This document shows positions 1-6,282 of a stretch of 9,421 nt of DNA, one piece after another. The notes under the pieces are model-generated. The model had not been told where the DNA came from. It saw only the letters and a program-made list of their open reading frames with translations, and did not search any database. A program made the translations under genes and the position numbers. Every line of letters begins with the position of its first letter. Positions within the stretch are counted from its first letter, which is position 1. This stretch comes from Bifidobacteriaceae bacterium (GTDB lineage: Bacteria; Actinomycetota; Actinomycetes; Actinomycetales; WQXJ01). The stretch is from the NCBI GenBank assembly GCA_031276585.1, contig JAISMT010000041.1:1-9421 (forward strand), given 5' to 3'.

Positions 1-753
1 TTTGATTTGGTGGAAGCTGCCCGCGCCCAGGGCGGACAGGTCATAGTCACCATCTTTGTCAACCCGCTGCAGTTTGGTGCCGGTGAAGATTTTGACGCTT
101 ACCCCCGCTGTTTGGAAGCTGACTTAGCGCAGTTGGAGGAACGCGGTGTGGATCTGGTCTATGCGCCTAGTGTTCAAGACATGTACCCGCAGGGAGCCCC
201 CCAGATTCAACTTCACCCGGGACCGTTGGGTGAAGTGTTTGAAGGGGCCGTTAGACCCGGCCACTTCAGGGGTGTGCTGACGGTAGTCACCAAACTGGCT
301 CGCCGTACCCGGGCTCAGGTTGCAGTGTTTGGTCAAAAAGACGCCCAACAGCTAGCTCTAGTCCGCCAGCTGAACCGTGACCTTGATTTGGGTCTAAAAA
401 TAATTGCGGTCCCTACTCGCCGGGAAGCTGACGGCCTGGCTTTGTCCAGCCGCAACGCTTACCTAACTGCGGCTCAACGCCAGGCGGCTCTAGCCTTGCC
501 TCAGGCTATTACCGCAGGTCAACAGGCAGCACGAGAGGGCGCTGGGTCTGCGCAAATTGTCCAAGCCGCCCGCCACCATCTGGCCCCTGGTAGACCTCTA
601 GAGTTTCCCGACTATTTGGAACTAGTAGACCCGCACACCTTCCAGGTGGTGCCAGAACCGTTCCATGGCCCCGCGTTGTTGATTGGTGCGTTCAAAGTGG
701 GCCCCACTCGGCTCATCGACAACGCTCCGGTCACAGTAGCCTTAGGGGCGTGA
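1..753 (+). CDS. panC: Pantothenate synthetase, 5'-truncated by window edge
   Basis: Cytosolic enzyme that joins pantoate and beta-alanine with ATP hydrolysis to AMP, the last step of pantothenate (coenzyme A precursor) synthesis. The frame is open from base 1, so the true start lies outside; about 250 residues are visible against 280-300 in the family. The N-terminal part with the PTMGALHxGH nucleotide-binding motif is missing. Visible family signatures are IFVNPLQFG (about 49-75), [16 protein letters not shown] (about 241-290), FGQKDAQQ (about 330-353) and the KMSKS-equivalent SSRNAYL (about 445-465). All are intact, so the gene looks functional. Its TGA stop (751-753) overlaps the GTG start of lysS by four bases (GTGA), which indicates translational coupling. 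In Mycobacterium tuberculosis panD and coaX lie between panC and lysS; they are absent here. Identification is very secure. Confidence 0.96.
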   Translation, partial: FDLVEAARAQGGQVIVTIFVNPLQFGAGEDFDAYPRCLEADLAQLEERGVDLVYAPSVQDMYPQGAPQIQLHPGPLGEVFEGAVRPGHFRGVLTVVTKLARRTRAQVAVFGQKDAQQLALVRQLNRDLDLGLKIIAVPTRREADGLALSSRNAYLTAAQRQAALALPQAITAGQQAAREGAGSAQIVQAARHHLAPGRPLEFPDYLELVDPHTFQVVPEPFHGPALLIGAFKVGPTRLIDNAPVTVALGA

Positions 754-2228
754 ATTCTGCTTCGGAACAATCCCAAATCCGCCGTGCCAAACGACAAGCC
801 ATCCTAGAACGCGGCGATGAGGCCTACCCCGTCTCAGTGCCGGTTACCACCACGATTGCGGCGGTACGGGAAGAATTTTCCGGTTTGACGGCGGGAGAAC
901 ATACAGAACGGGAGGTAGGGGTAGCCGGTCGAGTGGTATTTATACGTAACACCGGCAAACTGTGCTTCGCTACTCTGCAAGATGGCGCTGGCCTAAGACT
1001 CCAAGTAATGGTCTCTCTGGCTCAAGTGGGGGAAGAATCTTTGGGTCGGTTCAAACAAGAAGTGGACTTGGGGGACCACCTTTTTGTACATGGACTGGTG
1101 ATCGCCTCGAAACGAGGTGAGCTGTCTGTGCTGGCAGACCACTGGAAGTTGGCAGCTAAAGCTCTGCGGCCGTTACCAGTACTGCATTCTGAACTATCAG
1201 ACGAGGCCCGGGTCCGGGACCGGGCGGCGGACCTGATTGTGCGGGAATCTGCGCGCCGGGTGGCTCGAGACCGGGCCAAGGTGGTGCGCTCAGTGCGCCG
1301 CACCCTGAACCAACTTGGTTTCGATGAGCTGGAAACTCCCATTTTGCAGACCTTGCACGGCGGGGCAGCCGCCCGGCCTTTCACGACTCACATGAACGCT
1401 TTTGACACTGAGTTATACCTCCGTATAGCTCCAGAATTGTTTTTGAAAAAGGCGGTAGTAGGTGGTTTGGAAAGGGTGTATGAACTAGGGCGCATTTTTC
1501 GTAATGAGGGGGTTGATTCCACCCACGCTCCAGAGTTTACTTCGGTGGAGGTTTACCAGGCTTACGCGGATTACTCCACCATGGCGGAGTTAACACAGCA
1601 GTTGGTGCAAGAAGCTGCCTTAGCTATAGCTGGTTCACACACTGTTACTTTGCACGATGGCGTGCGTTATGACTTAGGGGGCGAATGGCAGCGCATCACT
1701 CTATATGGTGCGCTTAGCGAGAAATTAGGGGAAGAGATAACACCCCAAACACCAGTGTCTCATTTACAAGCCATTGCTGAAGCTAAACAGGTGCGTTACC
1801 CGGAAGGCGCCGGGCATGGAAAACTGGTGGAGGAGTTGTTCGAGGATTTGGTGGGAGATCATCTTTACGAACCTACCTTTGTGTTGGATTTCCCGGTGGA
1901 AACTTCACCTTTGACTCGAGACCACCGCAGCCAGCCTGGTTTGGTTGAAAAGTGGGATCTATATGTGCGGGGTATAGAACTCGCGACGGCCTATTCCGAA
2001 CTAGTGGATCCGGTGATTCAAAGGGAACGGTTCGTTGCCCAAGCAGCTGCGGCTGCAGCAGGAGATCCTGAAGCGATGATATTGGATGAGGACTTTTTGG
2101 CAGCCATGGAGTATGGTATGCCGCCTTCCGGTGGTATGGGTATGGGGATTGACCGATTGTTGATGGCTCTCACGGGACTAGGAGTACGTGAAACAATTTT
2201 ATTTCCGCTGGTCAAGCAACAGCTTTAA
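750..2228 (+). CDS. lysS: Lysyl-tRNA synthetase, class II
   Basis: Charges tRNA-Lys with lysine in the cytosol. The 492 residues match the usual bacterial class II length. An N-terminal OB-fold anticodon-binding domain covers roughly residues 55-140 ([20 protein letters not shown] at 60-79). The catalytic core shows motif 1 near [10 protein letters not shown] (190-199), motif 2 [14 protein letters not shown] (250-263) followed by EVYQAYADY, and motif 3 [11 protein letters not shown] (462-472). The motif 2 and motif 3 arginines are present. There is no LysX-type membrane extension. The GTG start at 750 is chosen because it gives the normal N-terminus and overlaps the panC stop by 4 bp; the AGGGG at 744-748 lies too close to act as a normal Shine-Dalgarno site, so re-initiation by ribosomes finishing panC is likely. 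lsr2 follows after a 137-bp gap, as lysS-lsr2 do in mycobacteria. Confidence 0.97.
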   Translation: MNSASEQSQIRRAKRQAILERGDEAYPVSVPVTTTIAAVREEFSGLTAGEHTEREVGVAGRVVFIRNTGKLCFATLQDGAGLRLQVMVSLAQVGEESLGRFKQEVDLGDHLFVHGLVIASKRGELSVLADHWKLAAKALRPLPVLHSELSDEARVRDRAADLIVRESARRVARDRAKVVRSVRRTLNQLGFDELETPILQTLHGGAAARPFTTHMNAFDTELYLRIAPELFLKKAVVGGLERVYELGRIFRNEGVDSTHAPEFTSVEVYQAYADYSTMAELTQQLVQEAALAIAGSHTVTLHDGVRYDLGGEWQRITLYGALSEKLGEEITPQTPVSHLQAIAEAKQVRYPEGAGHGKLVEELFEDLVGDHLYEPTFVLDFPVETSPLTRDHRSQPGLVEKWDLYVRGIELATAYSELVDPVIQRERFVAQAAAAAAGDPEAMILDEDFLAAMEYGMPPSGGMGMGIDRLLMALTGLGVRETILFPLVKQQL

Positions 2229-2232
2229 TCGA

Positions 2233-2267
2233 TTCCGCCAACCTGTAACAGGATTAATGGGGTGGAA
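2233..2267. repeat. Nested inverted repeats downstream of lysS
   Basis: CCTGT-A-ACAGG (2242-2252) is a perfect 11-base palindrome. It is flanked by arms TTCCGCC (2233-2239) and GGTGGAA (2261-2267), which pair with one G:T. Together they could form an imperfect hairpin starting five bases after the lysS stop. No T-run follows, so this is not a standard terminator. It could be a weak transcription end, an operator for the lsr2 promoter, or chance. The right arm is the same GGTGG that would serve as ribosome-binding site for the 24-codon ORF at 2270. Confidence 0.3.
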
Positions 2268-2269
2268 AC

Positions 2270-2344
2270 ATGACTAATGGTGATTCCAAAGCAAGGTTGT
2301 GGGGTTATGCTCGTATTGTCGTTAGTACCGCTATAAGCTATTGA
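2270..2344 (+). CDS. Possible 24-codon leader ORF upstream of lsr2
   Basis: An ATG at 2270 opens a 24-codon frame ending in TGA at 2342-2344, 21 bp before the lsr2 ATG. A purine-rich GGGGTGG (2259-2265) sits at a good distance (4 bases) upstream, better than several real starts in this window. The predicted peptide begins MTNGDSKARLWGY, ends in a hydrophobic VVSTAISY tail, and is unknown to me. A frame of this length is not rare by chance, and the only candidate -10 for lsr2 lies inside its 3' end. It may be a regulatory leader read when transcription comes through from lysS, or meaningless. Confidence 0.18.
   Translation: MTNGDSKARLWGYARIVVSTAISY
2332..2337 (+). promoter_or_regulatory. Candidate -10 element for lsr2
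   Basis: TATAAG at 2332-2337 resembles the actinobacterial SigA -10 consensus TANNNT except at the last base. It would place the transcription start near 2344-2346 and give a 5' leader of about 20 bases carrying the lsr2 ribosome-binding site. No convincing -35 hexamer is seen 16-19 bases upstream. Weak support; it rests on position and partial consensus only. Confidence 0.25.
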
Positions 2345-2365
2345 AGTTAGATTGGAGATTCAAAA

Positions 2366-2683
2366 ATGGCATCACGTACCCAAGTGTTCTTGGTTGATGA
2401 TCTGGATGGTTCTGAGGCCACCGATACGGTGACTTTTGGTCTAGATGGAGTGACCTATGAGATCGATTTGAACTCGGAGCACGCCGACAAACTGCGCCAG
2501 GGACTGAAGGTTTGGGTGGAAGCTGGGCGCCGTCAAACCGGCCGCCGTGCTAGCCGGGGCCGGACTCAGTCTTCGGATGAGACCGCTCGGATCCGGGCTT
2601 GGGCTCGAGAGCAAGGCCTGGACGTCTCAGACCGGGGTCGGATCCCGGCGCCATTGCGCGAAGCATACCTAGCCGCTCACTGA
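2366..2683 (+). CDS. lsr2: Lsr2 nucleoid-associated protein (xenogeneic silencer)
   Basis: H-NS-like protein of actinobacteria that coats AT-rich and horizontally acquired DNA, bridges it and represses transcription. The 105 residues (family about 105-115) show the N-terminal oligomerisation domain, starting MASRTQVFLVDDLDGSEA and continuing VTFGLDGVTYEIDLN (about 1-60). A basic linker rich in Arg/Gly (59-68) follows, then the C-terminal DNA-binding domain IRAWAREQGLDVSDRGRIP (about 76-94). The AT-hook-like RGR at 90-92 inserts into the minor groove in known homologues. The ATG at 2366 is supported by GGAGA at 2354-2358, seven bases upstream. gpmA starts 15 bp downstream, so the two are probably co-transcribed; in mycobacteria clpC1 takes that place instead. 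Very secure call. Confidence 0.97.
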   Translation: MASRTQVFLVDDLDGSEATDTVTFGLDGVTYEIDLNSEHADKLRQGLKVWVEAGRRQTGRRASRGRTQSSDETARIRAWAREQGLDVSDRGRIPAPLREAYLAAH

Positions 2684-2698
2684 ACCCGGGTACCTCCG

Positions 2699-3439
2699 AT
2701 GGCTCACAAGCTGGTGTTACTCCGCCACGGCGAGAGTGAATGGAACGCTAAAAACCTGTTCACCGGCTGGGTGGATGTGCCGTTATCAGAGAAAGGCCGG
2801 GCTGAGGCAAGCCGCGGCGGGGAACTGTTGGCGGCTGCCGGAGTTCTACCGGATGTGTTGCACACCTCGCTGCTGCGCCGTGCTATTACTACCGCTAATC
2901 TGGCGCTTGATGCGGCAGACCGGCATTGGATTCCGGTGAAGCGTTCATGGCGATTGAATGAGCGGCACTATGGTGCATTGCAAGGTAAAGATAAAACCCA
3001 GATTCGTGATGAGTATGGTGAGGAACAGTTCATGGTTTGGCGCCGGTCTTATGCCACCCCGCCACCGGAAATTGAACTGGGTTCGCAGTATTCCCAGGAT
3101 GGTGATCCGCGTTACACGGATGCACCTTTAGTGCGGACCGAAGCATTGAAAAACGTGTTGGAGAGGGCACTGCCTTACTGGCAGGATGCCATAGTGCCGG
3201 ATCTAGTGGCCGGAAAAACGGTTCTAGTGGCGGCGCACGGTAACTCACTGCGAGCTTTAGTCAAACATTTGGATGGTATTTCAGATGAGGCCATCGCTGG
3301 GCTTAATATCCCTACTGGGATCCCGCTGGTCTATGACTTGGATGCGGAACTAAGTCCGGTCAAGCCCGGAGGGGTTTATTTGGATCCGGCGGCAGCTCAG
3401 GCTGCCATCCAAGCCGTAGCCAATCAGGGTAAAGCCTGA
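2699..3439 (+). CDS. gpmA: 2,3-bisphosphoglycerate-dependent phosphoglycerate mutase
   Basis: Glycolytic and gluconeogenic enzyme interconverting 3- and 2-phosphoglycerate through a phosphohistidine. Its 246 residues match cofactor-dependent GpmA. The phosphohistidine motif [10 protein letters not shown] (7-16, His10) is followed by [15 protein letters not shown] (19-33), the acid/base Glu88 in LNERHYG, the RR pair at 115-116, and the second catalytic histidine in AAHGNSLR (His180). All active-site residues are present. The ATG at 2699 gives the canonical N-terminus, but no clear Shine-Dalgarno sequence precedes it: the 15-base gap after lsr2 is GAACCCGGGTACCTCCG-like, C-rich and containing the palindrome ACCCGGGT (2684-2691). 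Translation may depend on coupling to lsr2. A small hairpin lies just after the stop. Confidence 0.97.
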   Translation: MAHKLVLLRHGESEWNAKNLFTGWVDVPLSEKGRAEASRGGELLAAAGVLPDVLHTSLLRRAITTANLALDAADRHWIPVKRSWRLNERHYGALQGKDKTQIRDEYGEEQFMVWRRSYATPPPEIELGSQYSQDGDPRYTDAPLVRTEALKNVLERALPYWQDAIVPDLVAGKTVLVAAHGNSLRALVKHLDGISDEAIAGLNIPTGIPLVYDLDAELSPVKPGGVYLDPAAAQAAIQAVANQGKA

Positions 3440-3443
3440 ACTA

Positions 3444-3461
3444 CCAGAATTAGCCTTCTGG
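3444..3461 (+). terminator. Small hairpin after gpmA
   Basis: CCAGAA (3444-3449) and TTCTGG (3456-3461) form a perfect 6-bp stem with a 6-base loop, starting four bases after the gpmA stop. The bases after it (CCAGCTGTTATATCC) contain only scattered T residues. It may mark or protect the 3' end of the gpmA transcript, or attenuate read-through into carD. It is weak as an intrinsic terminator. Confidence 0.3.
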
Positions 3462-3474
3462 CCAGCTGTTATAT

Positions 3475-3533
3475 CCTTCTCGCGGGTCAGCCGGGTGTAG
3501 CTGCATGCTAAACTTGGCTGGCCGCGAGAGGGG
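3475..3533 (+). promoter_or_regulatory. Long interrupted stem-loop in the carD leader
   Basis: Bases 3475-3485 pair with 3522-3532 over 11 bp with one G:U. After a small internal loop, CAGCC (3488-3492) pairs with GGCTG (3516-3520), and TAGC (3498-3501) with GCTA (3507-3510). The structure spans the candidate -10 element and includes the purine-rich GAGAGGGG (3526-3533) in its right arm. No T-tract follows. In RNA reading through from gpmA it could act as a terminator-like or translation-controlling hairpin; in DNA it could be an operator or cruciform. Pairing was read by eye. Confidence 0.45.
3506..3514 (+). promoter_or_regulatory. Extended -10 promoter element of carD
   Basis: TGCTAAACT contains a TAAACT hexamer at 3509-3514 (fits TANNNT) with an upstream TG one base away (extended -10). 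It predicts a start near 3521 and a leader of about 27 bases before the carD ATG at 3548. There is no good -35. The same ten bases, CTAAACTTGG, recur in front of rlmB, which supports the element being real. Confidence 0.45.
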
Positions 3534-3547
3534 AAACGACGGAAATT

Positions 3548-4054
3548 ATGGCTTTTGCAGTTGGCGAGACTGTGGTTTATCCACATCATGGTGCCGCGCT
3601 CATAGAAGAAATCAGCACTCGCACCATACGGGGCGAGGAGAAGCTTTACCTTAGGCTTCGAGTCACCCAAGGTGATCTCACCATTGAAGTTCCGGCTGCC
3701 AACGTTGAATTGGTAGGGGTGCGGGATGTGGTGGGTCGGGAAGGCCTGGAACGGGTCTTCGAGGTGTTACAAGCCGATGTAATGGAGGAGCCCACCAACT
3801 GGTCTAGGCGTTATAAGGCCAATGTCGAGAAGATTGCTTCCGGAGATGTGATTAAAGTCTCAGAAGTGGTACGGGATTTGTCTCGGCGAGATTCAGACCG
3901 GGGGTTATCTGCAGGAGAGAAGCGGATGCTAGCTCGAGCCCGCCAAATTTTAGTTTCCGAATTAGCCTTAGCAGAAAATATTGAGGAAACGGAAGCAGAA
4001 ATGCGCTTAGACCAAGTTTTGGAGCAGGTGCCTAAACCCGCTGAATCCGTTTAA
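3548..4054 (+). CDS. carD: CarD RNA polymerase-binding transcription regulator
   Basis: Essential actinobacterial factor that binds the RNA polymerase beta subunit and stabilises the open complex, especially at rRNA promoters. The 168 residues contain the N-terminal RNAP-interaction Tudor-like domain (1-55, [17 protein letters not shown]) and the helical DNA-binding domain with [20 protein letters not shown] (80-99) and the basic [17 protein letters not shown] helix region. Trp85, which wedges into the -10 edge, and Arg25 are conserved with M. tuberculosis CarD. Position 47, Arg in the mycobacterial protein, is Glu here (codon GAA). The ATG at 3548 is preceded only by a short GGA (3541-3543), with a longer GAGAGGGG further away. 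The downstream neighbour is ispF at 18 bp; the usual ispD between them is absent. Very secure family call. Confidence 0.97.
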   Translation: MAFAVGETVVYPHHGAALIEEISTRTIRGEEKLYLRLRVTQGDLTIEVPAANVELVGVRDVVGREGLERVFEVLQADVMEEPTNWSRRYKANVEKIASGDVIKVSEVVRDLSRRDSDRGLSAGEKRMLARARQILVSELALAENIEETEAEMRLDQVLEQVPKPAESV

Positions 4055-4072
4055 ATCGGAAAGTATGGTTTC

Positions 4073-4558
4073 TTGCGTATTGGACAAGGTTTTGACGCCC
4101 ACCGTTTTGCTGAATCTGCCACGGAACGGCCTTTGCGTTTAGCTCTTTTAGAGTGGCCCGGTGAGGTGCCGCTATTAGGCCATTCCGATGGCGACGTCGC
4201 AGTCCACGCTCTGGTCGATGCGCTGGCTTCAGCTGCTGGATTAGGCGATATTGGAACATTATTTGGAACCAACCGGGCGGAGTTCGCGGGTGCTGCATCA
4301 GCGTTGTTCCTAGAGGAAACGGTGCGCCAAGTACTAGCGGCTGGCTATGTCATAGCGAACGCTACCGTGCAGATAATTGGTAACCACCCCCGTTTAGCGA
4401 ACCGGCGGCTGGAAGCGGAATACGCCATCGGCCAACTAGTGGGGGCTCCCGTGGCGGTGAGCGCTACTACCACTGACACTATGGGTTTTACCGGCCGTGG
4501 CGAAGGTTTGGCGGCCCTAGCGGTCTGCTTGATCCAGCCAATTACTCAACTGATCTAA
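4073..4558 (+). CDS. ispF: 2-C-methyl-D-erythritol 2,4-cyclodiphosphate synthase
   Basis: Catalyses the cyclisation step of the non-mevalonate (MEP) isoprenoid pathway, releasing CMP; acts as a trimer with a divalent metal at each active site. The 161 residues match the family. The N-terminus RIGQGFDAHRF gives metal ligands Asp8 and His10; HSDGDVAVHALVDAL (about 37-51) supplies the next histidine; GLGDIG follows; and the C-terminus has the TTTDTMGFTGRGEGLAALAV signature for CDP binding. The stretch after GDIG (TLFGTNRAEFAG) differs from the common HFPDTD pattern. TTG at 4073 is chosen as start because it gives the canonical M-R-I-G N-terminus and GGAAAG (4058-4063) lies nine bases upstream; the nearby ATG at 4065 is out of frame. 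It sits 18 bp after carD in the same frame. No fused IspD domain is present. Confidence 0.95.
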   Translation: MRIGQGFDAHRFAESATERPLRLALLEWPGEVPLLGHSDGDVAVHALVDALASAAGLGDIGTLFGTNRAEFAGAASALFLEETVRQVLAAGYVIANATVQIIGNHPRLANRRLEAEYAIGQLVGAPVAVSATTTDTMGFTGRGEGLAALAVCLIQPITQLI

Positions 4559-4573
4559 CGCCGCGTTGAACGC
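4557..4573. repeat. Alternating 5-bp palindromic element at ispF/small-ORF junction
   Basis: The sequence AACGC-c-GCGTT-g-AACGC is two overlapping perfect palindromes (4557-4567 and 4563-4573). It overlaps the ispF stop codon and the possible TTG start of the small ORF. The half-site spacing resembles a short operator with three half-sites. It may bind a regulator, or be chance. Confidence 0.35.
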
Positions 4574-4769
4574 AGGACGTGGGCAAGCGGTGAGTCGGGA
4601 TCATCTCGAAGATCACCTTTCGGAGCTTGAGTATGTGGCTGGCCTTGATGCCGAGGTCGAGGCGATCCGGCGCGGCGAGCTTGAGACTCGACCGATGGAT
4701 GAGCTGGTTCGTGAACTCGGGTTCGATCCCGACGAACTGCAGGCCGAGGCCCGTACCAAGAACAATTAA
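4566..4769 (+). CDS. Small acidic protein of unknown function
   Basis: I do not recognise this gene. It encodes 67 residues from TTG 4566, or 59 from the in-frame GTG at 4590, which I consider at least as likely (reads M-SRDHLEDHL). The product is rich in Glu and Asp, probably all-helical, with no signal peptide or membrane segment. It contains RRGELETRPMDELVRELGFDPDEL and a basic tail RTKNN. Codon use sets it apart: all eight leucines use CTC, CTT or CTG, while 15 of 20 leucines in the preceding ispF use TTA, TTG or CTA. That suggests recent acquisition. Size and charge would fit an antitoxin or small regulator, but no toxin gene is adjacent and no ribbon-helix-helix or AbrB motif is evident. 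It sits between ispF and cysS, which are normally close neighbours. Confidence 0.7.
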   Translation: MNAGRGQAVSRDHLEDHLSELEYVAGLDAEVEAIRRGELETRPMDELVRELGFDPDELQAEARTKNN

Positions 4770-4796
4770 CCCACGTTTTAGCGATTGAGACCCCAG

Positions 4797-4808
4797 TAGT
4801 CTTAAGAC
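4797..4808 (+). promoter_or_regulatory. Candidate -10 and palindrome abutting cysS start
   Basis: TAGTCT (4797-4802) fits the actinobacterial TANNNT -10 and ends seven bases before the cysS ATG at 4810, the spacing expected for a leaderless transcript. It overlaps the perfect 10-base palindrome GTCTTAAGAC (4799-4808), a possible operator. No -35 is evident and no Shine-Dalgarno sequence precedes cysS, which agrees with leaderless translation. Confidence 0.35.
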
Positions 4809-4809
4809 C

Positions 4810-6237
4810 ATGAGCCTCTCACTGCATGATTCCGCTACTGGAACGGTTCGTCCGTTTATACCCTTGCATTCCGGTCAGGTGGGGATCTACCAGTGTGGGG
4901 CTACGGTCCAAGATGCACCCCACATTGGGCATTTGCGTCCGGCGGTGGTGTTTGATCTGCTGCGGCGGTGGTTGGAGCGTTCCGGCCACCAGGTCCGTTT
5001 GATCCGGAACGTAACCGATATTGATGACAAAATCCTGAATAAGGCAACGGAAGCCGGTCAGCCCTGGTGGGCTTGGGCCGGATATTGGGAGCGAGCTTTT
5101 ACGGCTGTCTATGATGCGTTAGGGGTACGTCCCCCCACCTACGAACCACGCGCCACCGGTGTAGTACCGGACATGGTGAAGTTTATAGAACGGCTGGTAG
5201 CGCGCGGCCACGCCTACGCCGGGAGCCCCGGCAACGTGTATTTCGCTGTGCGCTCCTACCCCGAATACGGTGCTCTAACCCACCAGCGTTTAGAAGATTT
5301 ACAATCCGGTGCGGACGGCGAACCGGAAGCTGAAGACAAACGTGATCCTCACGATTTCGCATTGTGGAAAACGGTTAAGCCCACCGATCCGCCCGATGCC
5401 GCCTGGGATACGCCTTGGGGACGCGGCCGCCCCGGTTGGCACCTGGAATGCTCCACTATGGCGTGGCGCTACCTGGGAGAAACCTTTGACATTCACGGGG
5501 GTGGCCTGGACCTACGTTTCCCTCACCACGAGAATGAGCAAGCCCAGTCCCGGGCGGCCGGATACGGGTTTGCCCGCTACTGGATTCATAACGCTTTTGT
5601 GACCCAAGCGGGGGTCAAAATGTCTAAGTCATTGGGTAATACCCTGCAAGCGGCGGTTCTGTTGGAGCAGGCTGATCCGGTGGTACTGCGTTATGTGCTC
5701 ACTGCCGCTCATTACCGCTCCACGTTGGAGTTTTCGGATTCCACTTTGACGGAGGCAGCGGCCGCTTGGGAGCGTATTGCCGGTTTTGTGCGGCGCGCCG
5801 GGGAACGAGTGGGGTTGGAGGGTACCAATCCACCGCCAGTAGGTACCGCTGAATTACCGGTTGCTTTTACTGCCGCTATGGATGATGATCTGGGTACAGC
5901 TTCCGCCCTCGCCCAGGTGCATGAGGCGGTTCGGACGGGTAATAACGCCCTAGCAGAGTATCAAGATGCGGAGACTCGGACGGCTTTAGTGCAGGTGAGG
6001 GCCATGTTGGACGTGTTGGGTTTAGACCCCTTATCCGGAACTTGGAACCGGGGCCCTTCCGATGGCGGCAAAGCTCAAGCAGCGTTGTCAGCGTTGGTGG
6101 AAGCCCAGCTGGAGGCCCGCGCCGCAGCCCGGGCTGCCCGTGACTTCGCCACAGCAGATTCCATCCGGGATTCCCTGTTACGGGCCGGAGTGCAGGTGGA
6201 GGATTCACCAGCGGGCGTGCGTTGGGAACTGTCTTAG
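4810..6237 (+). CDS. cysS: Cysteinyl-tRNA synthetase
   Basis: Class I synthetase that charges tRNA-Cys. The 475 residues are full length for CysRS and longer than the mycothiol ligase MshC, which lacks most of the anticodon-binding part. The Rossmann fold has [15 protein letters not shown] with the HIGH box at 38-41, then [10 protein letters not shown]. Zinc ligands are Cys29, Cys214 (HLECSTMAW), His239 and Glu243 (PHHENEQ). The KMSKS loop is intact at 270-274. The C-terminal third carries the helical DALR-type domain ending in an Ala/Arg-rich helix and a short anticodon domain ([15 protein letters not shown]). CGATVQ rather than CGPTVY is the actinobacterial form. There is no Shine-Dalgarno sequence, and the ATG at 4810 may be leaderless. 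In M. tuberculosis this gene also lies between ispF and the rRNA methyltransferase gene. Confidence 0.97.
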   Translation: MSLSLHDSATGTVRPFIPLHSGQVGIYQCGATVQDAPHIGHLRPAVVFDLLRRWLERSGHQVRLIRNVTDIDDKILNKATEAGQPWWAWAGYWERAFTAVYDALGVRPPTYEPRATGVVPDMVKFIERLVARGHAYAGSPGNVYFAVRSYPEYGALTHQRLEDLQSGADGEPEAEDKRDPHDFALWKTVKPTDPPDAAWDTPWGRGRPGWHLECSTMAWRYLGETFDIHGGGLDLRFPHHENEQAQSRAAGYGFARYWIHNAFVTQAGVKMSKSLGNTLQAAVLLEQADPVVLRYVLTAAHYRSTLEFSDSTLTEAAAAWERIAGFVRRAGERVGLEGTNPPPVGTAELPVAFTAAMDDDLGTASALAQVHEAVRTGNNALAEYQDAETRTALVQVRAMLDVLGLDPLSGTWNRGPSDGGKAQAALSALVEAQLEARAAARAARDFATADSIRDSLLRAGVQVEDSPAGVRWELS

Positions 6238-6268
6238 CAACAAAAAACCACCAGGCGCCATCGGCCTC

Positions 6269-6274
6269 TAAACT
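6269..6274 (+). promoter_or_regulatory. -10 element of rlmB, probably leaderless
   Basis: TAAACT at 6269-6274 lies within CTAAACTTGG, identical over ten bases to the element in front of carD. Eight bases separate it from the ATG at 6283, so transcription would begin at or within a base or two of the start codon. No -35 hexamer is apparent. This argues against the in-frame TTG at 6274 as the start. Confidence 0.45.
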
Positions 6275-6282
6275 TGGGGCCT

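Noticed and set aside
3350..3670. Minus-strand open frame of about 106 codons spanning the gpmA-carD gap
   Set aside because: Overlaps both genes antisense, with no ribosome-binding site or family similarity; the gap is better explained by promoter and hairpins.
4065..4067. ATG at 4065 as the start of ispF
   Set aside because: It is out of frame with the RIGQGFDAHRF N-terminus; TTG 4073 gives the normal length and has a spaced GGAAAG upstream.
4032..4298. Minus-strand open frames over the start of ispF
   Set aside because: Antisense to a complete ispF with all catalytic motifs; no independent support.
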